Shown: positions 1 to 6,112 of the stretch, piece by piece
How positions within the stretch are numbered: the stretch's first letter is position 1
How the letters are laid out: the number at the start of each line of letters is the position of its first letter
NCBI GenBank assembly: GCA_945833725.1
Contig: CAMAFU010000021.1
Span: forward strand, 1 to 14,878
DNA: 14,878 nt
Reading direction: 5' to 3'
DNA from: an uncultured Treponema sp.
GTDB lineage: Bacteria; Spirochaetota; Spirochaetia; Treponematales; Treponemataceae
Notes under the pieces: model-generated
Databases searched by the model: none
Seen by the model: only the letters and a program-made list of their open reading frames with translations
Told to the model about the DNA's origin: nothing
Translations under genes and position numbers: made by a program

Positions 1-60
1 AAAACCGAAGGAGAGTCAGATAATTCTGAAACTCCTCAGGAAGAAAAGCCTTCAGCATAA
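1..60 (+). CDS. 3' end of an unidentified protein (partial)
   Basis: An open frame entering from the left edge reads 19 codons and stops at TAA 58-60. The residues are very polar and acidic (K-T-E-G-E-S-D-N-S-E-T-P-Q-E-E-K-P-S-A), which looks like a disordered C-terminal tail. The start and all of the folded part lie outside the window, so no function can be given. A terminator at 162-201, about 100 bases downstream, is in the right place to end its transcript. The call rests on the open frame, the stop and the following terminator only. Confidence 0.55.
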   Translation, partial: KTEGESDNSETPQEEKPSA

Positions 61-89
61 AACAGCGGTACAAAAAAACAATATGTCTG

Positions 90-120
90 GTCAAGGCACG
101 CTATCGCTCAGGGCCTTGAC
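90..120 (+). repeat. Dispersed 31-base palindromic repeat, copy 1
   Basis: The element has perfect 8-base inverted arms, GTCAAGGC at 90-97 and GCCTTGAC at 113-120, around a 15-base centre. An inverted copy lies at 5077-5107 and matches at 27 of 31 positions. Similarity continues into the flanks (an AATAyGTC block on the left and a GCCGTTTT block on the right), so the repeated unit is about 50 bases. It sits between the stop codon at 60 and the terminator at 162-201. It resembles REP-type intergenic palindromes in size and placement; no function is shown. Confidence 0.75.
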
Positions 121-161
121 TCAGCCGTTTTTAAAGTTTGTAATAAACCTTAAATAAAAAA

Positions 162-201
162 AAGCCTGAATTCCATGGAAAAAACCTTGAAATTCAGGCT
201 T
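162..201. terminator. Bidirectional Rho-independent terminator
   Basis: A perfect 11-bp stem pairs AAGCCTGAATT (162-172) with AATTCAGGCTT (191-201) around an 18-base loop. It is flanked by an A run on the left (156-163) and a T run on the right (203-208), so each strand reads as stem plus U-tract. It serves both the plus-strand gene ending at 60 and the minus-strand lipid-kinase gene, whose stop codon begins only 6 bases beyond the stem. Confidence 0.88.
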
Positions 202-206
202 ATTTT

Positions 207-1127
207 TTAACAGAAAACCCGGAGTTTTCCAGGCAAACACTCAAAATGAACTTTATTTAAATTACCAAAAAGTTCCCCGTCTGTATGGCTTATAGTTTTT
301 CCGTCGCTAAAAACATCTGCTGTACGGGCATTTTTAAGAAAAAACCCTTTTAATTTTTCTTGTTTTGCCGCAAGAAGTACAGGAAACGCAAAAAAAGTCC
401 GCCATTTTGGAATTCCAAAGGCAATGCAAAAAGACAAAAATCCGTCTCTGGCGCTGGCTTTTGGTGCCATAGGAACACCCCCGCCTTCGCATCTGAAATT
501 CATTCCGGCAAGAAAAATTGCCTTTTTAAATTCCATAAGAGGGCCGCCGTCAAAACTGATTTTGTAAGTATTTGTTTTCATTGAAAAAAGAGTTTTTACG
601 GTCATAAGGGCATAACTTAAAGAATTTAAGTGCAGCTTATTCATTAGAACTTTTAGTTTAGAACCGTTAATTCCAGTTCCCACAATGGCATTAAGCCCAA
701 AACCAGAACTTATTCCAAAAATTCTTCTTCTTCCGCCGCTTTCTACAACTCCAAGATCAATTTGTTTTGTTTCACCACTGTCCAGAATCATAGAAATTAC
801 TTTTTCGGGATTTTTTAAAGGAAGTTCAAGCCCTCGGCAAAAATCGTTGCCGGAGCCTGTAGGAATAACGCCGAATTTAACCCGCTCAAAAGAGCGTATG
901 CCGTTTAAAACCTCGTTGACAGTTCCATCGCCTCCCACAACAATAAGGTTAATATCGTCTTCGTCTTTTTCAGAAATCATCTCTGCAAGAACAGCCGCAT
1001 AACCTTTACACTGGGGAACAAAAAACTGATACGGAACATTGCGCCCGTCTAAAACAGATTTAACTCTTTCCCAGGTATGTTTTGCCTGCCCTGAGCCGCC
1101 AAGTTCATTTACAATAAAGTAGTACAT
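207..1127 (-). CDS. Diacylglycerol/lipid kinase family protein (DAGK catalytic domain)
   Basis: A 306-residue protein of the DagK/YegS/LCB5 lipid kinase superfamily, which phosphorylates a lipid hydroxyl (diacylglycerol or a related lipid) with a nucleoside triphosphate at the inner membrane face. Seen directly: an N-terminal N-E-L-G-G-S-G loop (residues 7-13, replacing the usual NPxSGxG), the nucleotide-binding GGDGT motif (65-69) followed by V-N-E-V-L-N-G, and PTGSGNDF (89-96). The rest is the beta-rich C-terminal domain. Length is normal for the family (about 290-310). The substrate cannot be read from sequence; diacylglycerol is the default and other lipids are possible. The start at 1127 has a weak GGTGG upstream. 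A TAAAAT six bases before the ATG is also possible as a -10, but no convincing -35 accompanies it. It is followed by the terminator at 162-201 and lies 151 bases downstream of purB on the same strand. Confidence 0.9.
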   Translation of the reverse strand: MYYFIVNELGGSGQAKHTWERVKSVLDGRNVPYQFFVPQCKGYAAVLAEMISEKDEDDINLIVVGGDGTVNEVLNGIRSFERVKFGVIPTGSGNDFCRGLELPLKNPEKVISMILDSGETKQIDLGVVESGGRRRIFGISSGFGLNAIVGTGINGSKLKVLMNKLHLNSLSYALMTVKTLFSMKTNTYKISFDGGPLMEFKKAIFLAGMNFRCEGGGVPMAPKASARDGFLSFCIAFGIPKWRTFFAFPVLLAAKQEKLKGFFLKNARTADVFSDGKTISHTDGELFGNLNKVHFECLPGKLRVFC

Positions 1128-1180
1128 AGGAACATTTTACCACCGTTTTTTATTTTTTAAAAGGAGCATATCAACTTATT

Positions 1181-1274
1181 CCTACCTGCTTTCCGGGACT
1201 CGGTGCCCTCGGTTCAAAGAACTTTACTTCGTAAATCCCTACAATCAGGGCTAGGCTTTACCGTTAAAAAGCTA
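1181..1274. other. Cluster of small hairpins between purB and the lipid-kinase gene
   Basis: This 150-base gap holds several adjacent inverted repeats: GTTC/GAAC (1212-1215, 1219-1222), TTTAC/GTAAA with a 3-base loop (1223-1227, 1231-1235), CCCT/AGGG (1237-1240, 1247-1250), and GCTTT/AAAGC (1255-1259, 1268-1272). Alternatively CCTA plus CCTG (1181-1188) can pair with CAGG plus TAGG (1246-1255), closing the inner hairpins into a branched fold. It has no T-tract, so it is not a standard terminator. It has no recognisable anticodon arm or CCA end, so it is not a tRNA. Function unknown. Confidence 0.35.
1252..1268 (+). repeat. 17-base motif shared with the dnaE 3' end, copy 1
   Basis: TAGGCTTTACCGTTAAA lies 10 bases past the purB stop codon. 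It matches 15 of 17 bases with TAGCCTTTACAGTTAAA at 11026-11042, which directly adjoins the dnaE stop. Both are in the same orientation relative to the gene, and both form a small hairpin in the mRNA 3' region. Confidence 0.5.
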
Positions 1275-1278
1275 AATT

Positions 1279-2712
1279 TTAAAACGCCTGTTCATCCATT
1301 AATTTTTTGTATTTCTGGGCAAGCCGCTTAGATTTTACAGCAGCAAGACCGCAGTAATTTGCAGGATTTTCAAAGAAGCCTGCAGGATTATCAACACCAA
1401 GAGATTCAAGGCGGGCAGTAATATCTTTGTATTCCTTTTCGTGGGTTTTAAGAACTTCAAAGAATGAACGGCCGGTATTTTCTGCTTCCAGAGTAATTTT
1501 ACGGATTATTTCGTGACCGTCGTTATAACCGGCTTCGCCTAAAAGAATGTAGGCAGGTTCGGCAAGAACACCGCCCTTAACTTTACCGCCGGCATTCTGA
1601 AGGTTTCGTGCCATACCTTCTCTATCTGCCTGAAGACCTTTAACAACAGAATTCATTCTTGCAACAGCCATTGTAAAGCCTGAAACATAGTCGGCAATAA
1701 AACGCTGGCTGGCAGAATTCGTTAAATCCCTCTGGTGTTCAGAAATTTGATCCATATAGAAAGTAATAACCCTCGGACACATAGCTTTCCACAAAGACTT
1801 AACATGTTCAGAATTCCATGGATTTCTTTTTTGCGGCATTGTAGAAGAACCTACCTGTGTTGAAGAAAAATATTCAAATACTTCGCCAATTTCCGAACGC
1901 TGAAGGTTACGCAAATCGTCGGCCAGGTTTGCAATAATTCCAAATGCAACATTCATCTCAAGAAGAAGGCGCAGAACATGCTCCGGTTCAACAAGCTGAT
2001 TTGAATATTCACTGGGCTTTAATCCTAAAAATTCTGTATAAACTTTTTCCAATTCTTCAGGATCTTTTACAATCATGGAAGGACCATTATAACTTCCAAC
2101 AGGACCGGCAAGTTTTCCAACAAGGTCATTGCTTAATTCTTCGATTTTAAGAATAGATTTTCCAAGGCGGGAAACAAATTCTGCAATGCTCCAGCCGAAA
2201 GTAATAGGAACAGCATGCTGTCCGTGAGTGCGGCCTACCTGTGGAGTTGCACATTCTCTTTCGGCAATGTCACACAAATAATTTTCAAGACGCTTTAATT
2301 CCGGAAGAACTACATTTTTTGTAACATCACGCATTCTGCAGGAAAGGGCAGTATCAAGAATATCAACAGATGTTGCACCTAAATGAATTAGCGGTCCAAT
2401 TTCGCCGTCAACTTTGGTTTTCATAACATTTACCAATGCCCGGATATTATGCTTAGTTTTTTCTTCTTCGGCATAAACTTCCTGAGGATCAATGTTTTCT
2501 GCAACAGAATCAAGTTTTGCCTCAAGTTCTTTTGTTAATGTTCCCCTTACCTTCAGGTGAGCTTTTACAAGGGCAGCTTCACATCTGGCACAGGAACGGA
2601 TTGAAGCCTGCTCAGAAATATACTGGGAAAGTCCGTCAAAAACCGCTTTTTCAGAAAGAGAATAGCGGTGGTCGATACAAGAAAGGTTTTCAAAAATATT
2701 GCGTGTTTCCAT
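1279..2712 (-). CDS. purB: Adenylosuccinate lyase
   Basis: A 477-residue member of the fumarase/aspartase superfamily. PurB catalyses two steps in the cytosol: cleavage of SAICAR to AICAR plus fumarate in de novo purine synthesis, and of adenylosuccinate to AMP plus fumarate. Seen directly: R-T-H-G-Q-H (catalytic His163 region) and the flexible signature loop G-S-S-T-M-P-Q-K-R-N-P (288-298) with the catalytic serine. PurB usually has MPYKRNP or MPQKRNP here, which favours PurB over argininosuccinate lyase (GSSxMPQKKNP) or fumarase (GSSIMPGKxNP). An in-frame ATG exists at 2739, but it lies inside the spacer of a strong promoter (TTGAGA, 17 bp, TATAAT) and has only a weak GAG upstream. The ATG at 2712 lies at the predicted transcription start, so I choose it. 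No other purine genes are nearby. Confidence 0.93.
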   Translation of the reverse strand: METRNIFENLSCIDHRYSLSEKAVFDGLSQYISEQASIRSCARCEAALVKAHLKVRGTLTKELEAKLDSVAENIDPQEVYAEEEKTKHNIRALVNVMKTKVDGEIGPLIHLGATSVDILDTALSCRMRDVTKNVVLPELKRLENYLCDIAERECATPQVGRTHGQHAVPITFGWSIAEFVSRLGKSILKIEELSNDLVGKLAGPVGSYNGPSMIVKDPEELEKVYTEFLGLKPSEYSNQLVEPEHVLRLLLEMNVAFGIIANLADDLRNLQRSEIGEVFEYFSSTQVGSSTMPQKRNPWNSEHVKSLWKAMCPRVITFYMDQISEHQRDLTNSASQRFIADYVSGFTMAVARMNSVVKGLQADREGMARNLQNAGGKVKGGVLAEPAYILLGEAGYNDGHEIIRKITLEAENTGRSFFEVLKTHEKEYKDITARLESLGVDNPAGFFENPANYCGLAAVKSKRLAQKYKKLMDEQAF

Positions 2713-2719
2713 AAAGGTA

Positions 2720-2748
2720 ATTATATAAAATTTTTCCATTTATCTCAA
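2720..2748 (-). promoter_or_regulatory. purB promoter, apparently leaderless
   Basis: On the minus strand, TTGAGA (2743-2748) is separated by exactly 17 bases from a perfect TATAAT (2720-2725). Transcription should begin near 2713, one base before the ATG at 2712. No Shine-Dalgarno sequence precedes that ATG. Base identities and spacing are seen directly; the start point is inferred from normal sigma-70 geometry. Confidence 0.6.
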
Positions 2749-2754
2749 TTATAG

Positions 2755-2944
2755 AAGCATTGTCCGCAGGGCATTTTAATTTTATTACGCAACTCACTGG
2801 CAGAAGGCTTTAAAAGTCTGGTTTTAAGGCAAATCCGTTTCCCTGGATCCATAACAGGGTGTTTTTGCCCTGACCATTCGCTCCTTCGCGCCCCAATTTT
2901 TCTCATCAACTAATGCGGCAGCCCTAGGATCCATAATTTCAAAA
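2755..2944. other. Divergent intergenic region with short repeats; no gene seen
   Basis: No convincing coding frame is visible. The stretch is locally richer in G+C than its flanks and contains CCCTGGATCCATAA (2841-2854) and CCCTAGGATCCATAA (2922-2936), which differ by one inserted A. It also holds a CAGGG/CCCTG hairpin (2855-2859, 2868-2872) and a tandem pair TTCGCTCC TTCGCGCC (2877-2892). These may be remnants of an intergenic repeat family. No function can be assigned. Confidence 0.3.
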
Positions 2945-2975
2945 ATTGACAAGGAATCCTAATTTTTTTTATATT
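2945..2975 (+). promoter_or_regulatory. Candidate promoter for the acyl-CoA synthetase gene
   Basis: A perfect -35 TTGACA (2945-2950) is followed by an A/T-rich stretch in which TATATT (2970-2975, 19-base spacer) or TTTATA (2968-2973, 17-base spacer) could be the -10. It would give a leader of roughly 320 bases before the ATG at 3305. No better promoter is visible closer to the gene. Confidence 0.4.
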
Positions 2976-3180
2976 TAAAATGCAACTTTTATTTTATTTA
3001 TGTGTCCAATATAGTATGAAGATTAGTGCTGAAAAGTGCTGTTTTCATATTTTTAGAGTTTACCATAAACCCTAAATCAAAAGAAAACGAAATAAAAATT
3101 TTCAAAACAAACTTTCATTTCGCTTTCCAGAGAGAGTTTTCAAAAACGAAGACTCAAGTTCAGGTTCTACAAATACTTTC

Positions 3181-3240
3181 TGCCGGAAAAGCCCTGAGTA
3201 TAAAAACTTTATATTCAAGGCAGTCTGGAATGTTTCCGGC
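3181..3240 (+). promoter_or_regulatory. Nested hairpin in the 5' leader of the acyl-CoA synthetase mRNA
   Basis: An outer perfect 8-bp stem pairs GCCGGAAA (3182-3189) with TTTCCGGC (3233-3240). Inside it, 3191-3204 pairs with 3208-3221 around a 3-base loop, with one mismatch and one G-T wobble in 14 positions. There is no T-tract, so it is not a simple terminator. It ends 52 bases before the Shine-Dalgarno sequence at 3293-3299. It may be a regulatory leader structure; no known riboswitch class is recognised. Confidence 0.4.
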
Positions 3241-3304
3241 TTTAAGCAGACATAAAATGTCCATATTGCGGAACATGAAGTTGAGTTTTAAAAAGAGGTA
3301 CAAT

Positions 3305-4981
3305 ATGAATTTCATGAAGGACTATCTTCAAAACGACTTTGACATGAACGATTACGAAGACATCAAAAAAAAATTCGCAATAAAAGTGCCAGAGAACTTC
3401 AATTTCGCCTACGACATTGTTGACAGGTATGCGAAACTCGCCCCGCAAAAACAAGCCATGCTTTGGGTAAGCAAAAAAGATGAAGCAAGGCATTTTACTT
3501 TCAAGGAAATGTCTGAAAATTCAAATCGCTGCGCCAACTTTTTAACTTCCCTGGGCATAAAAAAAGGCGATGCAGTAATGCTTATTTTGCGCCGCCGCTG
3601 GGAATTCTGGCCAATTTTACTTGCCCTCCACAAAATTGGTGCTGTTGCAGTTCCTGCTACAAATCAGCTTCTTGCAAAAGACATTGAGTACAGAACAAAT
3701 GCTGCAGAAATTAAACTTATTATCAGCGTAGATGAAAATCACCTTATAAAAGAAGTAGAAAAGGCAATGCCTGCATCAAAAACTGTCCGTAATCTTGTTA
3801 TGGTCAAAGAAGATAACGAAGCTGAGCCTTCCATGGAATGGATTGATTTTAAAAGCGAATTTGAAAAATCTTCTACTGAATTTGAACGGCCAAGCGGAGA
3901 AGCAAATACTCAAAACAGCGATATAATGCTCCGCTACTTTACATCTGGCACTTCCGGGTATCCTAAAATGGTTCAGCACAATTTTACATATCCACTGGGA
4001 CACATTACAACGGCAAAATTCTGGCAGAATGTAATTGACGACGGACTTCACCTTTCCATTGCAGAAACAGGCTGGGCAAAAGCCATGTGGGGAAAACTTT
4101 ACGGTCAGTGGATTTGCGGAACATCTATTTTTGTATACGATATGATGTCTTTTAAACCGGCTGCAGTGCTCAGGCAAATTGAAAAACACAAAGTAACTAC
4201 ATTCTGTGCCCCTCCAACAGTTTACCGCTATCTTGTTCGCACAGATCTTTCAAAATACGATTTGTCTTCCCTAAAATACTGCGTTACGGCAGGAGAAGCC
4301 TTAAATGCCGAAGTTTATAACAAGTTCTACGAAATGACAGGCATGAAAATGTTCGAAGGATACGGTCAAACAGAAACTACGATTCTTGCAGGAAACTTTC
4401 CCGGCATGGAGCCAAAACCCGGTTCTATGGGAAAACCTGCTCCAGGCTATAATCTGGAAATTGTCGATTCCGAAGGTAAAAAATGCAGTCCTGGCGAAAC
4501 AGGTTCAATTATCCTCCGCTTCGACGGAACTCCGCCTACAGGAGTATTTTCCGGCTACTACAAAGATGAAGAACTTACTCAGAAAGCCTTTAAAAACGGT
4601 ATTTATCATACAGGCGATACAGCATACTCAGATGAAGACGGCTACATTTGGTTTGTAGGCCGGGATGATGACCTTATAAAATCAACAGGATACAGAATAA
4701 GTCCTTTTGAAGTAGAAAGCGTATTCCAGCAGCATCCAAAAGTTCTTGAATGTGCCGTTACAGGTATTCCAGACAAGCACAGGGGACAGGCTGTAAAAGC
4801 CACAGTTGTACTTACAAAAGGAACGGAACCTACAGAAGAACTGCGTCTGGAAATGCTTAATTTTGTAAAGGAAAGAACAGCAAGTTACAAACATCCGAGG
4901 GTAATAGAATTTGTTGATGAACTTCCAAAAACCATAAGCGGAAAAATACGCCGCGTAGAAATACGGGAAAACGACAAATAA
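3305..4981 (+). CDS. AMP-forming acyl-CoA synthetase (medium-chain/acetyl-CoA synthetase-like)
   Basis: A 558-residue member of the ANL adenylating superfamily. It activates a carboxylic acid with ATP to an acyl-adenylate, then transfers it to CoA, releasing AMP and pyrophosphate. Seen directly: the phosphate-binding loop Y-F-T-S-G-T-S-G-Y-P-K (211-221), E-G-Y-G-Q-T-E-T (351-358), the ribose-contacting Asp438 in Y-H-T-G-D, the hinge region G-R-D-D-D-L-I-K-S-T-G-Y-R-I-S, and the catalytic Lys547 in I-S-G-K-I-R-R. The proportions fit the medium-chain acyl-CoA synthetase (MACS) branch better than classical 650-residue Acs. The acid cannot be named from sequence; short-chain or branched fatty acids are plausible. 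The frame is open back to 3026, but the ATG at 3305 has an AAGAGGT Shine-Dalgarno 5 bases upstream, and family alignment begins just after it. It is monocistronic, with a terminator at 5002-5037. Confidence 0.9.
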   Translation: MNFMKDYLQNDFDMNDYEDIKKKFAIKVPENFNFAYDIVDRYAKLAPQKQAMLWVSKKDEARHFTFKEMSENSNRCANFLTSLGIKKGDAVMLILRRRWEFWPILLALHKIGAVAVPATNQLLAKDIEYRTNAAEIKLIISVDENHLIKEVEKAMPASKTVRNLVMVKEDNEAEPSMEWIDFKSEFEKSSTEFERPSGEANTQNSDIMLRYFTSGTSGYPKMVQHNFTYPLGHITTAKFWQNVIDDGLHLSIAETGWAKAMWGKLYGQWICGTSIFVYDMMSFKPAAVLRQIEKHKVTTFCAPPTVYRYLVRTDLSKYDLSSLKYCVTAGEALNAEVYNKFYEMTGMKMFEGYGQTETTILAGNFPGMEPKPGSMGKPAPGYNLEIVDSEGKKCSPGETGSIILRFDGTPPTGVFSGYYKDEELTQKAFKNGIYHTGDTAYSDEDGYIWFVGRDDDLIKSTGYRISPFEVESVFQQHPKVLECAVTGIPDKHRGQAVKATVVLTKGTEPTEELRLEMLNFVKERTASYKHPRVIEFVDELPKTISGKIRRVEIRENDK

Positions 4982-5001
4982 TTATCCCCCATTATACATA
5001 A

Positions 5002-5037
5002 AAAAGCCGGAAGTCAACCTTTTAACTTCCGGCTTTT
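5002..5037. terminator. Strong intrinsic terminator between convergent genes
   Basis: A perfect 13-bp stem, AAAAGCCGGAAGT (5002-5014) with ACTTCCGGCTTTT (5025-5037), surrounds a 10-base loop. A tracts and T tracts flank both sides, so it can work in both directions. It ends the acyl-CoA synthetase transcript (stop at 4981) and probably also the convergent sigma factor transcript. Confidence 0.9.
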
Positions 5038-5038
5038 A

Positions 5039-5067
5039 TTGAGGGGGGGGGTAGTACAAACCCTCAA
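5039..5067. repeat. G9 homopolymer within a small inverted repeat
   Basis: Nine consecutive G residues (5043-5051) lie between the terminator and the sigma factor gene. TTGAGGG (5039-5045) and CCCTCAA (5061-5067) form a 7-bp inverted repeat that includes the first part of the run. It is the longest G run in the window. It is in a 3' intergenic position for both neighbours. Confidence 0.7.
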
Positions 5068-5076
5068 AACGGCGAA

Positions 5077-5107
5077 GTCAAGGCTTTAAGCGTTAGCGTG
5101 CCTTGAC
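5077..5107 (-). repeat. Dispersed 31-base palindromic repeat, copy 2 (inverted)
   Basis: The same element as at 90-120, in opposite orientation. The arms GTCAAGGC (5077-5084) and GCCTTGAC (5100-5107) are perfect, and 27 of 31 positions match copy 1 after reverse complementing. Flanking bases also match in part on both sides (GCCGTTTT and AATACGTC blocks on the minus strand). It lies 28 bases past the stop codon of the sigma factor gene. Confidence 0.75.
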
Positions 5108-5135
5108 TCGACGTATTTTCATCATTATGCAGTTT

Positions 5136-5975
5136 TTATGCAACAAAGGATTGAAGTCTTTTTGCACGGGTCGGGTGTTGCATCCTTAAAATTGCCTTTT
5201 TTTCAATCTGACGGATTCTTTCTTTTGTAAGGTTGCATTTTTCACCAACCTGAGCCAGAGACATAGGCCTGTTTCCGCCCAAACCGTAGCGAAGACGGAG
5301 AACTTTTTCTTCATTTGGTTTAAGGGTGCTTAAAACTTCATCTATTTCGCTTTTAAGGCTTTCGTCCATTATTTTCTGGTCAACATCAGAATATTTTTCA
5401 TCTTTAATAAAATCACCGATAACGCCTCCATCACCTTCCTTACCTTCAACTTTGGCATCAAGGCTAACCATATCGCGGCTAATTTGAATCATTTCCCGAA
5501 CATGAGTTTTATCCATGCCCAGCATAACTGCGACTTCAGAAATTTCCTGCTCTTCCGTTTTATTTGTGCCAATATTTTTTCTTGCTTTTTCAATCTGAAT
5601 AAGTTCATTTACCCGGTTCATAGGAAGACGGATTGAACGGCCCTTTTCGCAGATAGCTTTTAACACGGACTGTCTTATCCACCATACAGCATAAGAAATA
5701 AAATGATATCCTTTTGAAACATCAAATTTATCTATTGCAGTTAAAAGCCCCATATTTCCTTCGCTTATTAAATCAACAAGATCAAGTCCATGATTCTGAT
5801 ATTTTTTTGCAACATTAACAACAAAGCGCAGGTTTGCATTGATGATTTTTTCTCTGGCAGCAGAATCTCCTGCAGCAGCCTTAACTGCCAGTTCAGTTTC
5901 TTCGTCATTGCTTAAAAGGGGGATTTTATTGATTTCTTTAAGGTACATTCCAAGAATTTCTTCATCATTTGTCAT
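5136..5975 (-). CDS. Group 2 sigma-70 family RNA polymerase sigma factor
   Basis: A 279-residue sigma factor that directs RNA polymerase to promoters. Seen directly: region 1.2 (about 4-30), region 2 (40-108) with N-L-R-F-V-V-N-V-A-K-K-Y and Y-A-V-W-W-I-R-Q-S-V, region 3 with R-L-P-M-N-R-V (116-122), a region 3 helix ending V-S-L-D-A-K-V, and region 4.2 helix-turn-helix L-T-K-E-R-I-R-Q-I-E (249-258). It has no region 1.1, so it is shorter than a primary RpoD. The wording of region 2.3-2.4 and the C-terminus recall the Bacteroidota primary sigma factor more than E. coli RpoD or RpoS. An in-frame TTG at 5993 would add 6 residues, but the ATG at 5975 has a perfect AGGAG (5983-5987) 7 bases upstream, so it is the start. 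A sigma-54-type promoter lies upstream at 6029-6045. Whether it acts as a general, stress or host-adaptation sigma factor is not visible. Confidence 0.93.
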   Translation of the reverse strand: MTNDEEILGMYLKEINKIPLLSNDEETELAVKAAAGDSAAREKIINANLRFVVNVAKKYQNHGLDLVDLISEGNMGLLTAIDKFDVSKGYHFISYAVWWIRQSVLKAICEKGRSIRLPMNRVNELIQIEKARKNIGTNKTEEQEISEVAVMLGMDKTHVREMIQISRDMVSLDAKVEGKEGDGGVIGDFIKDEKYSDVDQKIMDESLKSEIDEVLSTLKPNEEKVLRLRYGLGGNRPMSLAQVGEKCNLTKERIRQIEKKAILRMQHPTRAKRLQSFVA

Positions 5976-6028
5976 AAGGCAGCTCCTGTTCAAATAAATT
6001 AAAACATAAATTTTTACACTAATTTATT

Positions 6029-6045
6029 TGCAAGAAGCGTGCCAA
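6029..6045 (-). promoter_or_regulatory. Sigma-54 (RpoN) type promoter of the sigma factor gene
   Basis: Read on the minus strand this is TTGGCACGCTTCTTGCA. It fits the -24/-12 consensus yTGGCACG-N4-TTGCw, with GG and GC exactly 10 bases apart. Predicted start is near 6018, giving a 5' leader of about 42 bases that contains the AGGAG ribosome site. No equally good sigma-70 promoter is visible between here and the gene. Confidence 0.72.
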
Positions 6046-6112
6046 GTTTTACAAAACAACAAAATACATTGAATAATTTAAGTTTTTACGACAAAACGAA
6101 GACAAAAATGTA

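Noticed and set aside
92..108. Sigma-54-like sequence within the dispersed repeat (GGCACGCTATCGC)
   Set aside because: GG and GC are 9 bases apart, not 10, the -12 element is TCGC, and no gene in that direction needs it.
1181..1256. Possible tRNA or integron attC site
   Set aside because: There is no anticodon arm of 5 bp plus 7 bases, no T-arm consensus, and the attC core sequences (GTTRRRY/RYYYAAC) do not fit.
3026..3304. N-terminal extension of 93 residues on the acyl-CoA synthetase
   Set aside because: The frame is open, but the extension has no family similarity that I recognise. It covers the hairpins of the leader, and a good AAGAGGT ribosome site stands just before the ATG at 3305.
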